Part shown: positions 42,394 to 52,600 of the stretch, in pieces
Layout of the letters: each line of letters starts with the position of its first letter
Numbering within the stretch: position 1 is the stretch's first letter
Source of the DNA: Bacteroides sp.
GTDB taxonomy: Bacteria > Bacteroidota > Bacteroidia > Bacteroidales > Bacteroidaceae
Direction: 5' to 3'
Assembly (NCBI GenBank): GCA_021202275.1
Contig: JAJQDI010000015.1
Location: 472,637-536,636, forward strand
Length of the DNA: 64,000 nucleotides
Notes under the pieces: generated by a model
Seen by the model: only the letters and a program-made list of their open reading frames with translations
The model's database searches: none
What the model was told of the DNA's origin: nothing
Made by a program: the position numbers and the translations under genes

Positions 42394-43749
42394 TCAGAAG
42401 AAGAACCTCAATACATCATTGAAGTTGGCCCAGATCAGCAATCCGAAGAGCAGGATCATTCCCGTCATCTGGGCATATTCCATAAACTTATCGCTGGGTT
42501 TCCGGCGGGCAATGATCTCGTAGAACAGGAAGAGTACGTGTCCTCCGTCCAGCGCCGGAATAGGCAGGATATTCATAAAAGCCAGGATGATCGAGAGGAA
42601 AGCAGTCATAGACCAGAACTGATACCAGTTCCACGTTGCCGGGAAAATGCTTCCGATGGTACCGAAACCACCCAACTGCTTGGCTCCCTCTTTGGAGAAG
42701 AGATACTTCATGCTTCCTACATATCCTTTCAGGGTCTTTACCCCCAGTACCGCTCCTGCCGGAAAGGAGGAGAAGAAAGTATACTTCTGATACACTACCG
42801 GATAGAGTTGGGTTCGGGAAGTCACCGGGCGTACACCCATCATAAAGAGCGAGTCCGTAGTGAGTTCCAGGTGGTGAGACACCCCTTCCCGCTCGTAAGT
42901 AAGCGCGATCCGGTGCAGATCCACACTATCGTTGTCCCAGGTAGCCGCCTGCGCTCTGCGCAGATCCATGGCCTCCGTGAATTCCATATAATCCACAGTC
43001 TTTCCCTCCAAAGCCACAATACGGTCTCCCGGCAGCAAACCCGCCTGTTGCGCCGGCGATCCGGGCATAATACTGTCCAGGACAAAAGGCATCCGGAAAT
43101 CGGCAAAGCGCACACTATCCACCATCAGCCGTTGCATCATATCGTCCGAAATATACACCGATGCCTCCGTCCCGTTGCGCAGCACCGTTACCACACGCGC
43201 GTCGACCACCTTGCTCAACATCTCCGAGTCGTAACGGAGCAGCGGATCTCCATCTGCCGCCAGCAGGATATCCCCGTCACGGAAACCGATCTCTCTGGCT
43301 GTCTCATTGAAAGTCATTCCCAGAGACACTTCCCGCAGCGGGATATACGAATCGCCCCAGGCAAACAGGATCATCGAATAGATAAAAAGTGCCAATAGAA
43401 AGTTGAAAAACACTCCACCGACCATGATCAGCAGGCGTTGCCACGCCGGCTTCGAACGAAATTCCCAGGGCTGTGCCGGCTGTTTCATCTGCTCGGTATC
43501 CATCGACTCATCGATCATCCCGGAGATCTTCACATATCCTCCCAGCGGCAACCAGCCTACTGCATATTCGGTATCACTTTTTTTAGGCTTGAATTTGAAC
43601 AGGGTAAACCAGGGATCAAAAAACAGGCAAAACTTCTCTACCCGTACTTTAAAGAGGCGGGCAAAAAGGAAATGCCCTCCTTCGTGGATGATCACCAGCA
43701 ACGAAAGGCTCATGATCAGCTGAAGGGCACGAATCAGAAATGTCTCCAT
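42394..43749 (-). CDS. rseP: RseP-type site-2 intramembrane protease
   Basis: The 451-residue product is an M50 zinc protease of the inner membrane that cuts membrane-bound anti-sigma factors and remnant signal peptides. The zinc site is H22-E23-x-x-H26 in IIHEGGHFLFA, and the third ligand is in LDGGH (D401) near the C-terminus. Two PDZ domains lie between (about 130-330; PGSPAQQAGLLPGD is the second). Hydrophobic segments at both ends form the membrane core. It lies 49 bp after dxr, as in many Bacteroidetes. The target is inferred from the family. Confidence 0.93.
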   Translation of the reverse strand: METFLIRALQLIMSLSLLVIIHEGGHFLFARLFKVRVEKFCLFFDPWFTLFKFKPKKSDTEYAVGWLPLGGYVKISGMIDESMDTEQMKQPAQPWEFRSKPAWQRLLIMVGGVFFNFLLALFIYSMILFAWGDSYIPLREVSLGMTFNETAREIGFRDGDILLAADGDPLLRYDSEMLSKVVDARVVTVLRNGTEASVYISDDMMQRLMVDSVRFADFRMPFVLDSIMPGSPAQQAGLLPGDRIVALEGKTVDYMEFTEAMDLRRAQAATWDNDSVDLHRIALTYEREGVSHHLELTTDSLFMMGVRPVTSRTQLYPVVYQKYTFFSSFPAGAVLGVKTLKGYVGSMKYLFSKEGAKQLGGFGTIGSIFPATWNWYQFWSMTAFLSIILAFMNILPIPALDGGHVLFLFYEIIARRKPSDKFMEYAQMTGMILLFGLLIWANFNDVLRFFF

Positions 43750-43798
43750 TTATCAGTTCTGTTTATTATAATTTATATTCTTTCTATGTTCTGTCTCT

Positions 43799-44968
43799 TT
43801 ACAAAGCAACTACCAGTTCTTCCGCTATCCGGCGGGCTACCTCGTCCGTAGCCACATAATCCTCGTAGCGGGGGGCCTGGATATAGTCTACGCGCTCCAT
43901 GGTTTTCTCTACCACATCGCTCATAGCCAGAAAGCCGATCCGGTCTTTCAGAAAAGCAGCTACTACCACTTCGTTGGCAGCGTTCAATACACAAGGTACA
44001 TTGCCTCCCCGGTTCATGGCGTCGTAGGCCAGTGCCAGGTTGCGGAAACGTGTTGTATCGGGCTGTTCAAAGGTCAGTGAAGTACACTGCGTAAAGTCGA
44101 TCCTGTCATAGGTTGCCGCCACCCGGTCGGGGTACGAGAAGGCATATTGTATCGGCATGCGCATGTCGGGCATACCCAGTTGTGCCTTCAGCGATCCGTC
44201 TTCAAACTGCACCATCGAATGGATCATGGCTTGCGGATGCACCACCACCTCTATCTGGTCCGGCCGCAGTCCGAAGAGCCATTTCGCCTCGATCACTTCA
44301 AACCCTTTGTTCATAAACGTAGCGGAGTCTATCGTGATCTTATCACCCATGTTCCATTTCGGATGGCACAGTGCCTGCTGAGGCGTCACCGTTTGCAGTT
44401 CCTCCCGCGTACAGTTGCGAAAAGGTCCGCCCGATGCCGTGAGGATCACCTTCTCTACCGCGTTCCCGACCTCTCCGACCAGACACTGGAACACCGCCGA
44501 GTGTTCCGAATCTACCGGCAGTACCGGTACGCGGTATTGCTGCGTGAGTTCATTGATCAGTTCGCCGGCCACCACCAGCGTCTCCTTATTGGCCAGCGCG
44601 ATAGGCTTTCCGGCACGTATGGCATGGATCGTCGGCTTCAGACCGGAATATCCCACCATGGCCGTCAGCACCAGGTCGATCGGTTGCGACTCCACCACCT
44701 GGCAGAGTGCTTCCTCCCCGGCATAGACCTTGACAGGCAGGTCTTCCAGCGCGTCTCTCAGCCTGGGATAGTGAGCCTCGTTGGCAATCACCACCGCCTC
44801 CGGCTGGAATCTGCGGGCCTGGGCGATCAACGCTTCCACCCGGTTGCAGGCAGTGAGCAGATACACCTCATACAAGTCCGGATTCCGCCTGATCACCTCC
44901 AGCGCCTGGGTTCCGATCGATCCCGTGGAACCTAATATCGCTATCTGTTTTTTCTTCTTTTGCTCCAT
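43799..44968 (-). CDS. dxr: 1-Deoxy-D-xylulose 5-phosphate reductoisomerase
   Basis: Started at ATG 44968, the product has 389 residues. The enzyme converts 1-deoxy-D-xylulose 5-phosphate to 2-C-methyl-D-erythritol 4-phosphate with NADPH, the committed step of the MEP isoprenoid route, and is the target of fosmidomycin. Visible are GSTGSIGTQALEV (NADPH binding), ALANKETLVVAG, LPVDSEHSAVFQ (metal and substrate site), SGGPFRNCTREEL and WNMGDKITIDSATFMNKGFEVIEA, all diagnostic. It lies 14 bp after the M23 peptidase gene in a conserved operon and is followed by rseP. Confidence 0.95.
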   Translation of the reverse strand: MEQKKKKQIAILGSTGSIGTQALEVIRRNPDLYEVYLLTACNRVEALIAQARRFQPEAVVIANEAHYPRLRDALEDLPVKVYAGEEALCQVVESQPIDLVLTAMVGYSGLKPTIHAIRAGKPIALANKETLVVAGELINELTQQYRVPVLPVDSEHSAVFQCLVGEVGNAVEKVILTASGGPFRNCTREELQTVTPQQALCHPKWNMGDKITIDSATFMNKGFEVIEAKWLFGLRPDQIEVVVHPQAMIHSMVQFEDGSLKAQLGMPDMRMPIQYAFSYPDRVAATYDRIDFTQCTSLTFEQPDTTRFRNLALAYDAMNRGGNVPCVLNAANEVVVAAFLKDRIGFLAMSDVVEKTMERVDYIQAPRYEDYVATDEVARRIAEELVVAL

Positions 44969-44982
44969 ACGTTTTTTCCTTT

Positions 44983-45846
44983 TCAGAACAGGATGTAATT
45001 CTCCGGATTCACGGCAATGCCCCAGTGCCACAGTTCAAAATGCAGATGCGGCCCCGTGGTCAGCGCCCCGGTATTGCCTACCAGCGCAATGGCCTCTCCT
45101 GCTCTCACCTTGTCTCCCATCTGCTTAAGCAGAAAACCGCAGTGCTTGTAGAAAGAGACAAAATCCTGACTGTGCTAGATAGCGATCACATAGCCGGTAT
45201 CTGCCGTATACGTACTCAGAATCACCGTACCGTCTAAGGTAGCCAGTACACTCTCGTTGGGACTGGCTGCAATATCGGTACCGAAATGCCGGATATCCGC
45301 GTCAAAATGCCCGGAGATCATCCCGCGGGTAGGACGGAAAAAACTCAGCCCGTCTATCGGCGCGCCCTGGGTAGTGAGCGTAGTCAGGTTGTACCTCTCC
45401 CGGTCCTCATACTGGTGACGGAATTCCTCCTCCCGCACCGTACGTTCGATGAGTGTATCTTCCCGCGCCGTAGTCAGTTCCTCTATGGAAGTGACCGTGT
45501 CCACACGCACCGTACCCCGGAAGATGTCCTGTATATTCATGATATACATATTCTGTCGTTCCAGCAGCTGTTGCAGCGAATCCACCCGCAGCGCGTTCTC
45601 CACCACTTGTGAGCGTATCCGGCTGTTCATATAGCCGGGCAGGTAATTGCGCAAAGGAGTAAAAGCAATGATAGAGGCAGCAATGGCAAAAAGGATAGTA
45701 AGTACCAGCAACAGAACAGACATTCCGTTGAGCTTGGACACATGCAGCCTCACCACTTCCGAGAGCGTGTTCTCGTTGGTGATGGTGAGCCGGTATTTAA
45801 ACTTTATATTATTCCAGAAAGCCTTTCTGTATCTCTTGTTCAGCAT
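44983..45846 (-). pseudogene. M23 peptidoglycan peptidase interrupted by an in-frame TAG
   Basis: From ATG 45846 the frame gives 223 residues with one membrane segment (about 41-62), a coiled region and the start of an M23 (LytM/LasA) zinc domain, including H187 and D191 in RHFGTD. It stops at TAG 45177-45175. The same frame then continues for 63 more codons with HSQDFVSFYKHCGF, GDKVRAGEAIALVGNTG and the second zinc motif HLHFELW, ending at 44983. A single C-to-T change (CAG to TAG) explains the split. Without the second half, the metal site is incomplete and the product cannot be active. The family cuts peptidoglycan cross-bridges or acts as a regulator of amidases. Sequencing error must be ruled out. 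Confidence 0.85.
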
Positions 45847-45914
45847 CTTTACATGAATAATGGGGGATAAAGATAGACAATTCGGTGCATTCGCACAGGG
45901 TTTGTTGAGGCTAT

Positions 45915-46454
45915 TTAACTTTCTTCCACTGCCAGATCCGGATCGATCAGCCCTTCGGGTAGATCCATCACCAGACGCGTATGTTGCCGGTCTACAGCTG
46001 CTATCAACGCCTCATGTGCCGGTACCAGAAGTTCTCCCGACGGAGTCTCCACCACAAAAAGTATATTCGGCGTAGTGGTATCCAGATCGGTGATCTTTCC
46101 CACCTCTCCGGTATGCAGATCTTCCAGTACATATCCGATGAAAAAACTCCACGTCAGGTCTTCTTCAGGTACCTCTTCCACCTCCTGTTTCGGGAAATAC
46201 ACCTCTACGTTGGTAAAGCGCCGGGCCTCTTCTGCCGTATCCACCCGGTCGAGTTTCATTAGCAGGGTAGAGTCGGACCGGAAGCGATACTCTTCGATAA
46301 AAAAAGGTACTAAGATCCCGTCCATCAGGCAGATCACATATTCTCCGTCTACCCGGTCGAATACATCGTCTGTAAAGGTCATGGAGAGTTCGCCATGTAT
46401 CCCGTGGGGTTTGTTGAACACCCCTATCTGGTATACCTCTTCCTGCCTGATCAT
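45915..46454 (-). CDS. rimM: 16S rRNA processing protein RimM
   Basis: Started at ATG 46454, the product has 179 residues. RimM helps fold the 3' domain of 16S rRNA and binds ribosomal protein S19. The N-terminal beta barrel begins [18 protein letters not shown], and the PRC-barrel C-terminal part runs [21 protein letters not shown] to LVPAHEALI and DLPEGLIDP, the standard ending. Its ATG overlaps the murA stop by 4 bp (ATGA), so the two are translationally coupled, and an M23 peptidase gene follows. A longer frame upstream lies inside murA and is rejected. Confidence 0.95.
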   Translation of the reverse strand: MIRQEEVYQIGVFNKPHGIHGELSMTFTDDVFDRVDGEYVICLMDGILVPFFIEEYRFRSDSTLLMKLDRVDTAEEARRFTNVEVYFPKQEVEEVPEEDLTWSFFIGYVLEDLHTGEVGKITDLDTTTPNILFVVETPSGELLVPAHEALIAAVDRQHTRLVMDLPEGLIDPDLAVEES

Positions 46455-47755
46455 ATACGTGTGATGCGGGCTCCCAGCGCGTTGAGCCGCCCTTCTATAT
46501 TCTGATACCCCCGGTCTATCTGTTCGATGTTGTGGATGCGGCTGATTCCCTCGGCACTCATGGCAGCGATCAGCAACGCGATGCCCGCCCGGATATCCGG
46601 GGAGATCATATTGCCTCCGCGAAGCCGGAAGTTGTGGTTGTGCCCGATCACTACCGCACGGTGCGGATCGCACAGGATCACCTGCGCACCCATATCAATG
46701 AGTTTGTCTACAAAGAACAGGCGGCTCTCAAACATTTTCTGATGGATCAGTACACTGCCTTTGGCCTGGGTGGCCACTACCAGCAACACACTCAGCAGGT
46801 CCGGTGTGAGTCCCGGCCAGGGAGCGTCGGAGATGGTCATGCTTGATCCGTCGATAAACGATTCGATCTCATAACTCTCCTGTGCCGGTATGTAGATATC
46901 GTCTCCCCGTTGTTCCAATTTCACTCCCAGACGACGGAAACACTCCGGAATGATACCCAGATTGTCGTAAGATACATTTTTGATCGTCAGTTCGCTTTTT
47001 GTCATGGCAGCCATACCGATGAAACTGCCCACCTCGATCATATCGGGCAGTACCGTATGTTCCGTGCCCCGCAGTTCCTTCACCCCTTCTATGGTGAGTA
47101 GGTTGGAGGCGATCCCGCTGATACGTGCTCCCATCCGGTTGAGCATCCGGCAGAGCTGTTGCAGGTAAGGCTCGCACGCCGCGTTGTAAATGGTCGTCGT
47201 CCCTTCCGCCAGCACCGAGGCCATCACGATATTGGCCGTACCCGTCACCGAAGCCTCGTCCAGCAGCATATAAGTACCTTTCAGGCTATCGGCGGTGATC
47301 ACATAGATCTCGTGTTGATCGTCGTACCTGAAGTCGGCTCCCAGTTTCTGTATCCCCACAAAATGAGTATCCAGCCGGCGACGACCGATCTTATCCCCTC
47401 CGGGCTTCGAGATCAGCGCTTTGCCGAAGCGAGCTACCAGCGGCCCCACCAGCATCACCGATCCGCGCAGGCTCGAACATCTCTTCAGGAACTCCTCACT
47501 CTCGAGATAGTCCAGATCTACCCGGTCTGCCTGAAAACTGTAAGAGTCAATTCCCTGTTTGCACACCTTTACGCCCATATCCCGGAGCAGATGGATGAGG
47601 TTGTTCACATCCAGTATATCAGGTATGTTTTTCACGATCACCTCTTCGGAGGTGAGCAGGGTAGCGCAGATGATCTGCAGTACTTCGTTCTTGGCACCCT
47701 GCGGGTAGATCTCTCCCTGCAGCCTGTGTCCGCCTTCGATCACGAATGAAGCCAT
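46451..47755 (-). CDS. murA: UDP-N-acetylglucosamine 1-carboxyvinyltransferase, Asp variant
   Basis: The 434-residue enzyme transfers enolpyruvate from PEP to UDP-GlcNAc, the first committed step of peptidoglycan synthesis. Visible are the N-terminal [16 protein letters not shown] (PEP and substrate lysine near 22), [17 protein letters not shown] and [13 protein letters not shown]. The catalytic loop reads [15 protein letters not shown], so residue 121 is Asp where E. coli has Cys115. The Cys is the fosfomycin target, and Asp enzymes (as in Chlamydia and Mycobacterium) are active but not inhibited. Intrinsic fosfomycin resistance is therefore likely. It shares a 4-bp overlap with rimM and follows DUF4290. 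Confidence 0.95.
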   Translation of the reverse strand: MASFVIEGGHRLQGEIYPQGAKNEVLQIICATLLTSEEVIVKNIPDILDVNNLIHLLRDMGVKVCKQGIDSYSFQADRVDLDYLESEEFLKRCSSLRGSVMLVGPLVARFGKALISKPGGDKIGRRRLDTHFVGIQKLGADFRYDDQHEIYVITADSLKGTYMLLDEASVTGTANIVMASVLAEGTTTIYNAACEPYLQQLCRMLNRMGARISGIASNLLTIEGVKELRGTEHTVLPDMIEVGSFIGMAAMTKSELTIKNVSYDNLGIIPECFRRLGVKLEQRGDDIYIPAQESYEIESFIDGSSMTISDAPWPGLTPDLLSVLLVVATQAKGSVLIHQKMFESRLFFVDKLIDMGAQVILCDPHRAVVIGHNHNFRLRGGNMISPDIRAGIALLIAAMSAEGISRIHNIEQIDRGYQNIEGRLNALGARITRI

Positions 47756-47810
47756 GTTGATACGATTTTTGAGGTTGGTGTCAATGTCTTTACGAAAGAG
47801 GATCTGCCCC

Positions 47811-48422
47811 TTATTTGTAATTCTTCCGCTGGTTGCTGCGGGGATTGTTTACCCGACGGTAGTTCTGTGCCAGTCTGGAGGCCATCAGACGTACGATCTT
47901 ATCGGTCATGTGCAGCTTGCCGCGTGAATATTCTTCCAGGTCTTCCGCGATCTTGCGGTCGTCTACCGTGTCCTTGTTCCAGGCCATGTAGTCTTTCTTC
48001 ATGTGGTTGCAGATGAGTGCCACCAGGTTGTTTTTCTCGTCCCCTTCGGGAAACTCTACCGCTTTTCTGATCAGTATCTCCAGCGTACGGCCGTAATGAC
48101 GGTAACGGATCTTGGTACTCGGATAGGGTATCATATCGGGCTTGGTCACCAGATTCTCCTTGCGGATGATCTCATATGGATAGTTGATATCCAGTTGGAA
48201 GTCTGCCATGATAGCCAGATGATCCCAGAGCTTATGCTTGAAGTCGGGCACATCCCTGAGGTGGGGAAACATATTTCCCATGATATTGATGATCGTGTTG
48301 GCACATCGCTGACGTTCGGCACGATCCTGTATGGTGAGCGCATAGTCTACCATGTTCTGAATGCTGCGTCCGTACTCCGGAAGCGGCATTCTTTTCTGTT
48401 GGGTATTGTATTTCATATCCAT
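47811..48422 (-). CDS. DUF4290 protein
   Basis: The 203-residue product starts MDMKYNTQQKRMPLPEYGR and matches DUF4290, a Bacteroidetes family of unknown function that is nearly always found beside murA. It is mostly helical and hydrophilic, with conserved GRSIQNMVDYAL, MFPHLRDVPDFKHKLWDHLA and PYPYEIIR-like features, and a very basic tail (PRSNQRKNYK). No signal or membrane segment is present, so it is cytoplasmic. It sits 55 bp upstream of murA and 43 bp downstream of tsaB in the same operon; its linkage to wall synthesis is the only hint to function. Confidence 0.85.
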   Translation of the reverse strand: MDMKYNTQQKRMPLPEYGRSIQNMVDYALTIQDRAERQRCANTIINIMGNMFPHLRDVPDFKHKLWDHLAIMADFQLDINYPYEIIRKENLVTKPDMIPYPSTKIRYRHYGRTLEILIRKAVEFPEGDEKNNLVALICNHMKKDYMAWNKDTVDDRKIAEDLEEYSRGKLHMTDKIVRLMASRLAQNYRRVNNPRSNQRKNYK

Positions 48423-48465
48423 TTCAATTGTTATTTCAAATGTATGCCGGTATTCCGGCGGTATG

Positions 48466-49155
48466 TTACAGCAGTTTTTTAGGCTGCGAAGCGATAAATT
48501 CTTTCAGGTAGAAGGGTTCGAAGTAGGCCACATCCACAAACTCCCTGTCCAGGAAGGCCCGTTCGGCCAGCGGAGACATCATCTGAGCCAGCGGATGTAT
48601 GTCTTCCACAAAGAAGGCGTTGGGATGGGTGATCTTCTCCCGGCATTTGGCGGCACCGTTGCCCAGGAACCACACGGGGCGTTCTTCCAGTACATCCAGG
48701 AAAGAGTTCTCGTCGATGATCTCTGCCGACACCTCTTTCTTTACCCCCAGTGCCCGGTCGTAGAGCGCGGTATATACCTCCATCCGGCGGGCATCGATCA
48801 TGGGACACAGCCACGCCTCTTCCGGCATCTCGCGGTAGAGCAACACAGGCACACACAACAGTTTCAGCGTGGGTATTGCTATCAGAGGTACTTCCCTGCC
48901 GTAGGCAATCCCTTTGGCCAGAGAGACACCGATACGCAGTCCCGTATATGAACCGGGGCCGCAACTCACAGCCACCGCGTCCAGCGGAATGCCCCGGCTG
49001 TCTATAAATGCAAGTGCTTCATCGGCAAACACACCCAGAGAAACAGCGTGTGAGGGGCCTTCCAGGTCCTCCTTCACAAAAATATTCTGGCCATTCTCGC
49101 TCACAGCCAGGGAGCAGACATGGGTAGATGTCTCAATATGGAGGATACATGACAT
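48466..49155 (-). CDS. tsaB: tRNA threonylcarbamoyladenosine complex protein TsaB
   Basis: The 229-residue product is TsaB, the dimerising partner of TsaD in making N6-threonylcarbamoyladenosine at position 37 of tRNAs that read ANN codons. The actin-like ATPase fold begins ILHIETSTHVCSLAV, and SCGPGSYTGLRIG with SLAKGIAYG follows at 65-90, the diagnostic motif. The length is standard. It is the first gene of the minus-strand run to rseP and has a -7 box at 49175. The C-terminal part is variable as in other TsaB proteins. Confidence 0.93.
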   Translation of the reverse strand: MSCILHIETSTHVCSLAVSENGQNIFVKEDLEGPSHAVSLGVFADEALAFIDSRGIPLDAVAVSCGPGSYTGLRIGVSLAKGIAYGREVPLIAIPTLKLLCVPVLLYREMPEEAWLCPMIDARRMEVYTALYDRALGVKKEVSAEIIDENSFLDVLEERPVWFLGNGAAKCREKITHPNAFFVEDIHPLAQMMSPLAERAFLDREFVDVAYFEPFYLKEFIASQPKKLL

Positions 49156-49174
49156 ACAATCGGATTATTTGATG

Positions 49175-49182
49175 CAAAAATA
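49175..49182 (-). promoter_or_regulatory. -7 box of tsaB
   Basis: TATTTTTG on the minus strand, 19 bp before the start codon; the -33 region is poor. Confidence 0.5.
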
Positions 49183-49293
49183 CATGATTATTTTCACATT
49201 ACCGCTGTCCTCTTTATAAAAAGAATAACCGGGCAAAGGTTCATCGCATCTAAAAAATATTCATTTTACCCTTCCACCGGAGAAAAACAAACG

Positions 49294-49624
49294 GATTTAC
49301 GATTTACTGAACCAACGGTCAGCGAAGCTAATTACGATGTACGATTGAAATTACAACTCCTTTCCTGTGTAGATCCGTGTGCTATACCTATTCCTTTTCT
49401 TTTTTCATCAGACAGAAGAACAAAAGAATATAAGAAGAAAGATAAAATCTATAGAATAACATCTATCTACAAATAGTGAATGATGAGTAGTACGTCACAA
49501 CTTATAACTTAAAACTCAAAACTTATAACTCTTATATGTTCTTTTGTTCTTCTGTCTAAAAAAACTGTCCAATAGAAGGAAAAGTAACTTCAATCGTAAA
49601 TCGTAAATCAGTAAATCGTAAATC
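49294..49624 (-). repeat. TIR element copy B (GATTTACGATT family)
   Basis: A 331-bp non-coding unit with perfect 17-bp terminal inverted repeats GATTTACGATTTACTGA. Its reverse complement matches copy A (9581-9893) nearly base for base in the interior, including the GACAGAAGAACAAAAGAA arms of the internal hairpin. It carries an extra block at 49309-49332 shared with 3396-3419. The TGA stop codon of the alpha-2-macroglobulin gene (49608-49610) lies inside one terminal repeat. Confidence 0.75.
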
Positions 49625-52600
49625 TCCTCGATTTGTCATGCGCCGCATACTCCGGCGCATAGGCACTTTGCAGGGTGGCCAGTCCGCTTTCGTAACTACC
49701 TGCCCGATTCACCAGATAGGTATGCTCGATCGTATACACCCCCTGCCCCAATGTATCGAAAAAGAAACGGGTAGAAGCATCGCGTACAGAAACAAAGTAA
49801 GAGACGTTGTTGCCTCTGCGGTATCCGGAGAGGTTGTCCGTAGGCTCGAAGCAGGCAGCCCGCTGATCGGTCAGCTGCACAAAGTCCATCGGCCGGTCTA
49901 CACGCAGGATCAGCCGGCATACCACACGGTCGCCCACCCGCAAAGGTGTCTGCTCTGTCAGGGCGATGAGTTTGCGTTCCCTACCCTCGTATGTTTCGAC
50001 ATAGAGATGTTTTTCTACCTGAAGTTCCTTACCGTGACGATTGATCTTGCTGATATCCTCCTGATACTGCGCGTAGACAGCACCCCAGGCAAACCCCGGA
50101 TCGCGCTTTTCGACCACCGCCTTTTTCATACCGGCCATGTCCGCAGGATCGGTAAACGTCTCCTGAATATAGGCTACAGGCAGAGCCGGACGTCCCCCCT
50201 CGGGCACAGTACGCAGGGTATGGCTACCCAGGGTGATACGCACATCCCCCTGGTTGTCCAGCGGATTGCTACCGTGATAGAGCAAAGCGTATACGGCATT
50301 GACCGTAGCCACCGGAGTGCGCCACTGCCGGGTCTGCTTCTGCCCGAGCAACCAGATCTTCATTTCCTCTACCAGAGCGGTATCACCCGCCACACGGTCG
50401 ATGGCCTCCAGGGTGATGACATGTGCCGGTATCGGCTGTCCCCACCAGGAGGCACGGGACTCGTTGAAAGCGAAATAGGCACCGCGATTGTCCGTATGTA
50501 CCAGGTATTCGCTGAGCGAACGGGTAAAATCCAGTGCCTGCTCCGCGCGACCGGCTGCCTGCAGGGCTATGGCCGCGCGGGCCTTGTCTGTCACATCCAG
50601 GCGGGTGATCTGCTGCGGAAGCAGATCCAGCATCTTATCGTGAGCCTCCCGGCTGGCAGCCGGAACCGCCTCACCAGAAAGAGCCACCAGGTAGAGATAG
50701 TGCATGGTAGAAGAAGAGAAAATGGCGGCAGAAAGTGTGCCGTCTTCTCCCAGAGAACGCTGAAACTGCATCAGTACCTCCCTGTGCAGATAGTTCCACC
50801 CGCTACGCATCATCTGCACTACCTCCGGCTCAGGGTCGCTACCCGTGAGGATCCTGCGGCGTATGAGACTCTCCATCACGCCCAGGGTGGTGTAATAGCC
50901 GGGAGACATGCCGCTGTACCAGGACCAGCTTCCGTCAGATGCCTGCAGACGTTGGAGCCGGCTCAGGAGCTGATGGTTGGTGTAGCGGAGCTGATTGAGA
51001 TCGAACAGGGTGGACAGACGCTCCATCTGTTCCTGCCCGGTACGGGCTTCCAGCGTCCAGGGCGACTCGGCGAGCAGTATCTGTTTCAACTCTTCATTTT
51101 TCTGCAGATCGCTCAGGAAACTCTCTTTCCCGGTCTGCTGCCAGCCCGCTAAGATATATTGCATCCGCGGATAACGGTCGAGTATATACGAAGCAACCGA
51201 GTTGGCATACCAGGCGGCGGCCAGAGAAAGGGCATTCTCTTCTTCCGGACGGCTCAGTGGCGGAAGTGCCTGAATGGCATACCAGGCCGGATTGCCCGCG
51301 AACTCAACCGTAAGACGGCGATCGGTAGCAGTGTTGCTGTCGTTGTTGAACAGCGAATCCAGTGCAAACTCCCGTGTCTGTCCGCCCCGGATGGGCATGG
51401 GCACGGTCTCGGTCACCCTCTCCCGGCTGGGCAATACCGGAAGCAGGTGCTGTTCACCGTCACTGAATGTTTGGCTCTCAGCCGTGATGCGACAACCCAG
51501 CAGATCACGATCCGCGGCAGCCGTAAAGCGGAAATCCACTCCGATGTTCTCTCCTGCCGGTACAGAGAAAGATTTTCTCTGCGTGTGAAGCACTTTCTCC
51601 GTAATCGGATCGAAGAGAGTGAAAGTAACCGTACCGTTCTGTTCCTTGCCAGACTGATTGGCCAGGGTAGCGGCGAAAGCTGTTTCATCACCGACGCGTA
51701 CAAACCGGGGCAGATGGGTCATCACCATAAACTCCTTACTGGCTGTGATACTACCGGATAACATGCCGGTAAGCATATCACGGGTATGGGCAAATCCCCG
51801 GAAATTCCACGTGGTCAGGCTCTCCGGCAGAGTGAAGGTAAAGACGATCTCTCCCCGGGCATTCGTCTGCAATTGCGGGTAGAAGAAGGCAGTCTCGTTG
51901 AAATGGGTACGCAGATCGGCCAGGGAAGATAAGGGTTCGCCTCCCGCAGCGTCAGCCGCATCGTACATGACTTCTTCTACGGACACTGCATCGGTATAGT
52001 TCGCCACATGCCCCATAACAGCAACTTCAGAGACTTCGGCCTGTTTACTACTCATGCCACGTACCCTGATGGCTCCATTCTCCTGTGCCATGATACCGGG
52101 TACAGGCCCATCCAGCAAGCCTGAACGATAGGAATAACCCAACGGCATATAGGGCCGCGGGAATCCGTCGAACTCCAACTGAGGATAAGTGAATCTCCGC
52201 TTCGGGAAACTTACGCTCAACCAGTTGGGACTGTATCGGATCAGGGTAGGATAGAAATAGGGAGCAGACACATGGTAGAACATCCGCAATTGCTGGTTGT
52301 AGGACAGGATCTTATCCAAAGAAGCATCGTACATCAGTGCCAGCATCTCTACGTCTGCCACTTTGCCCCACGGATCGTGTATGGTCAGTTTCCAGGTCTC
52401 CTCCTGTCCGGGACGCAGTTTGTCACGGAAGGTTTCCCAGCGCAGGTCCAGATCTTTGGACTGCATACGCCGCGGAAAAGCAAGCATCTGCTCGTAGAAC
52501 TCTCCGTCGCGTACCATCATGAACGAAAACAGCAGGCCGTTGCCGTAAGACTCCTGGTAAGGGTAATCGAACCGCATCACCGAATCGGAAAGATGCAGGT

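Noticed and set aside
18998..45177. Stop-codon reassignment to explain the interrupted genes
   Set aside because: One gene has TGA and the other TAG, while both codons end intact genes elsewhere in the window (TGA for rimM's upstream gene murA; TAG for other frames), so recoding is not supported.
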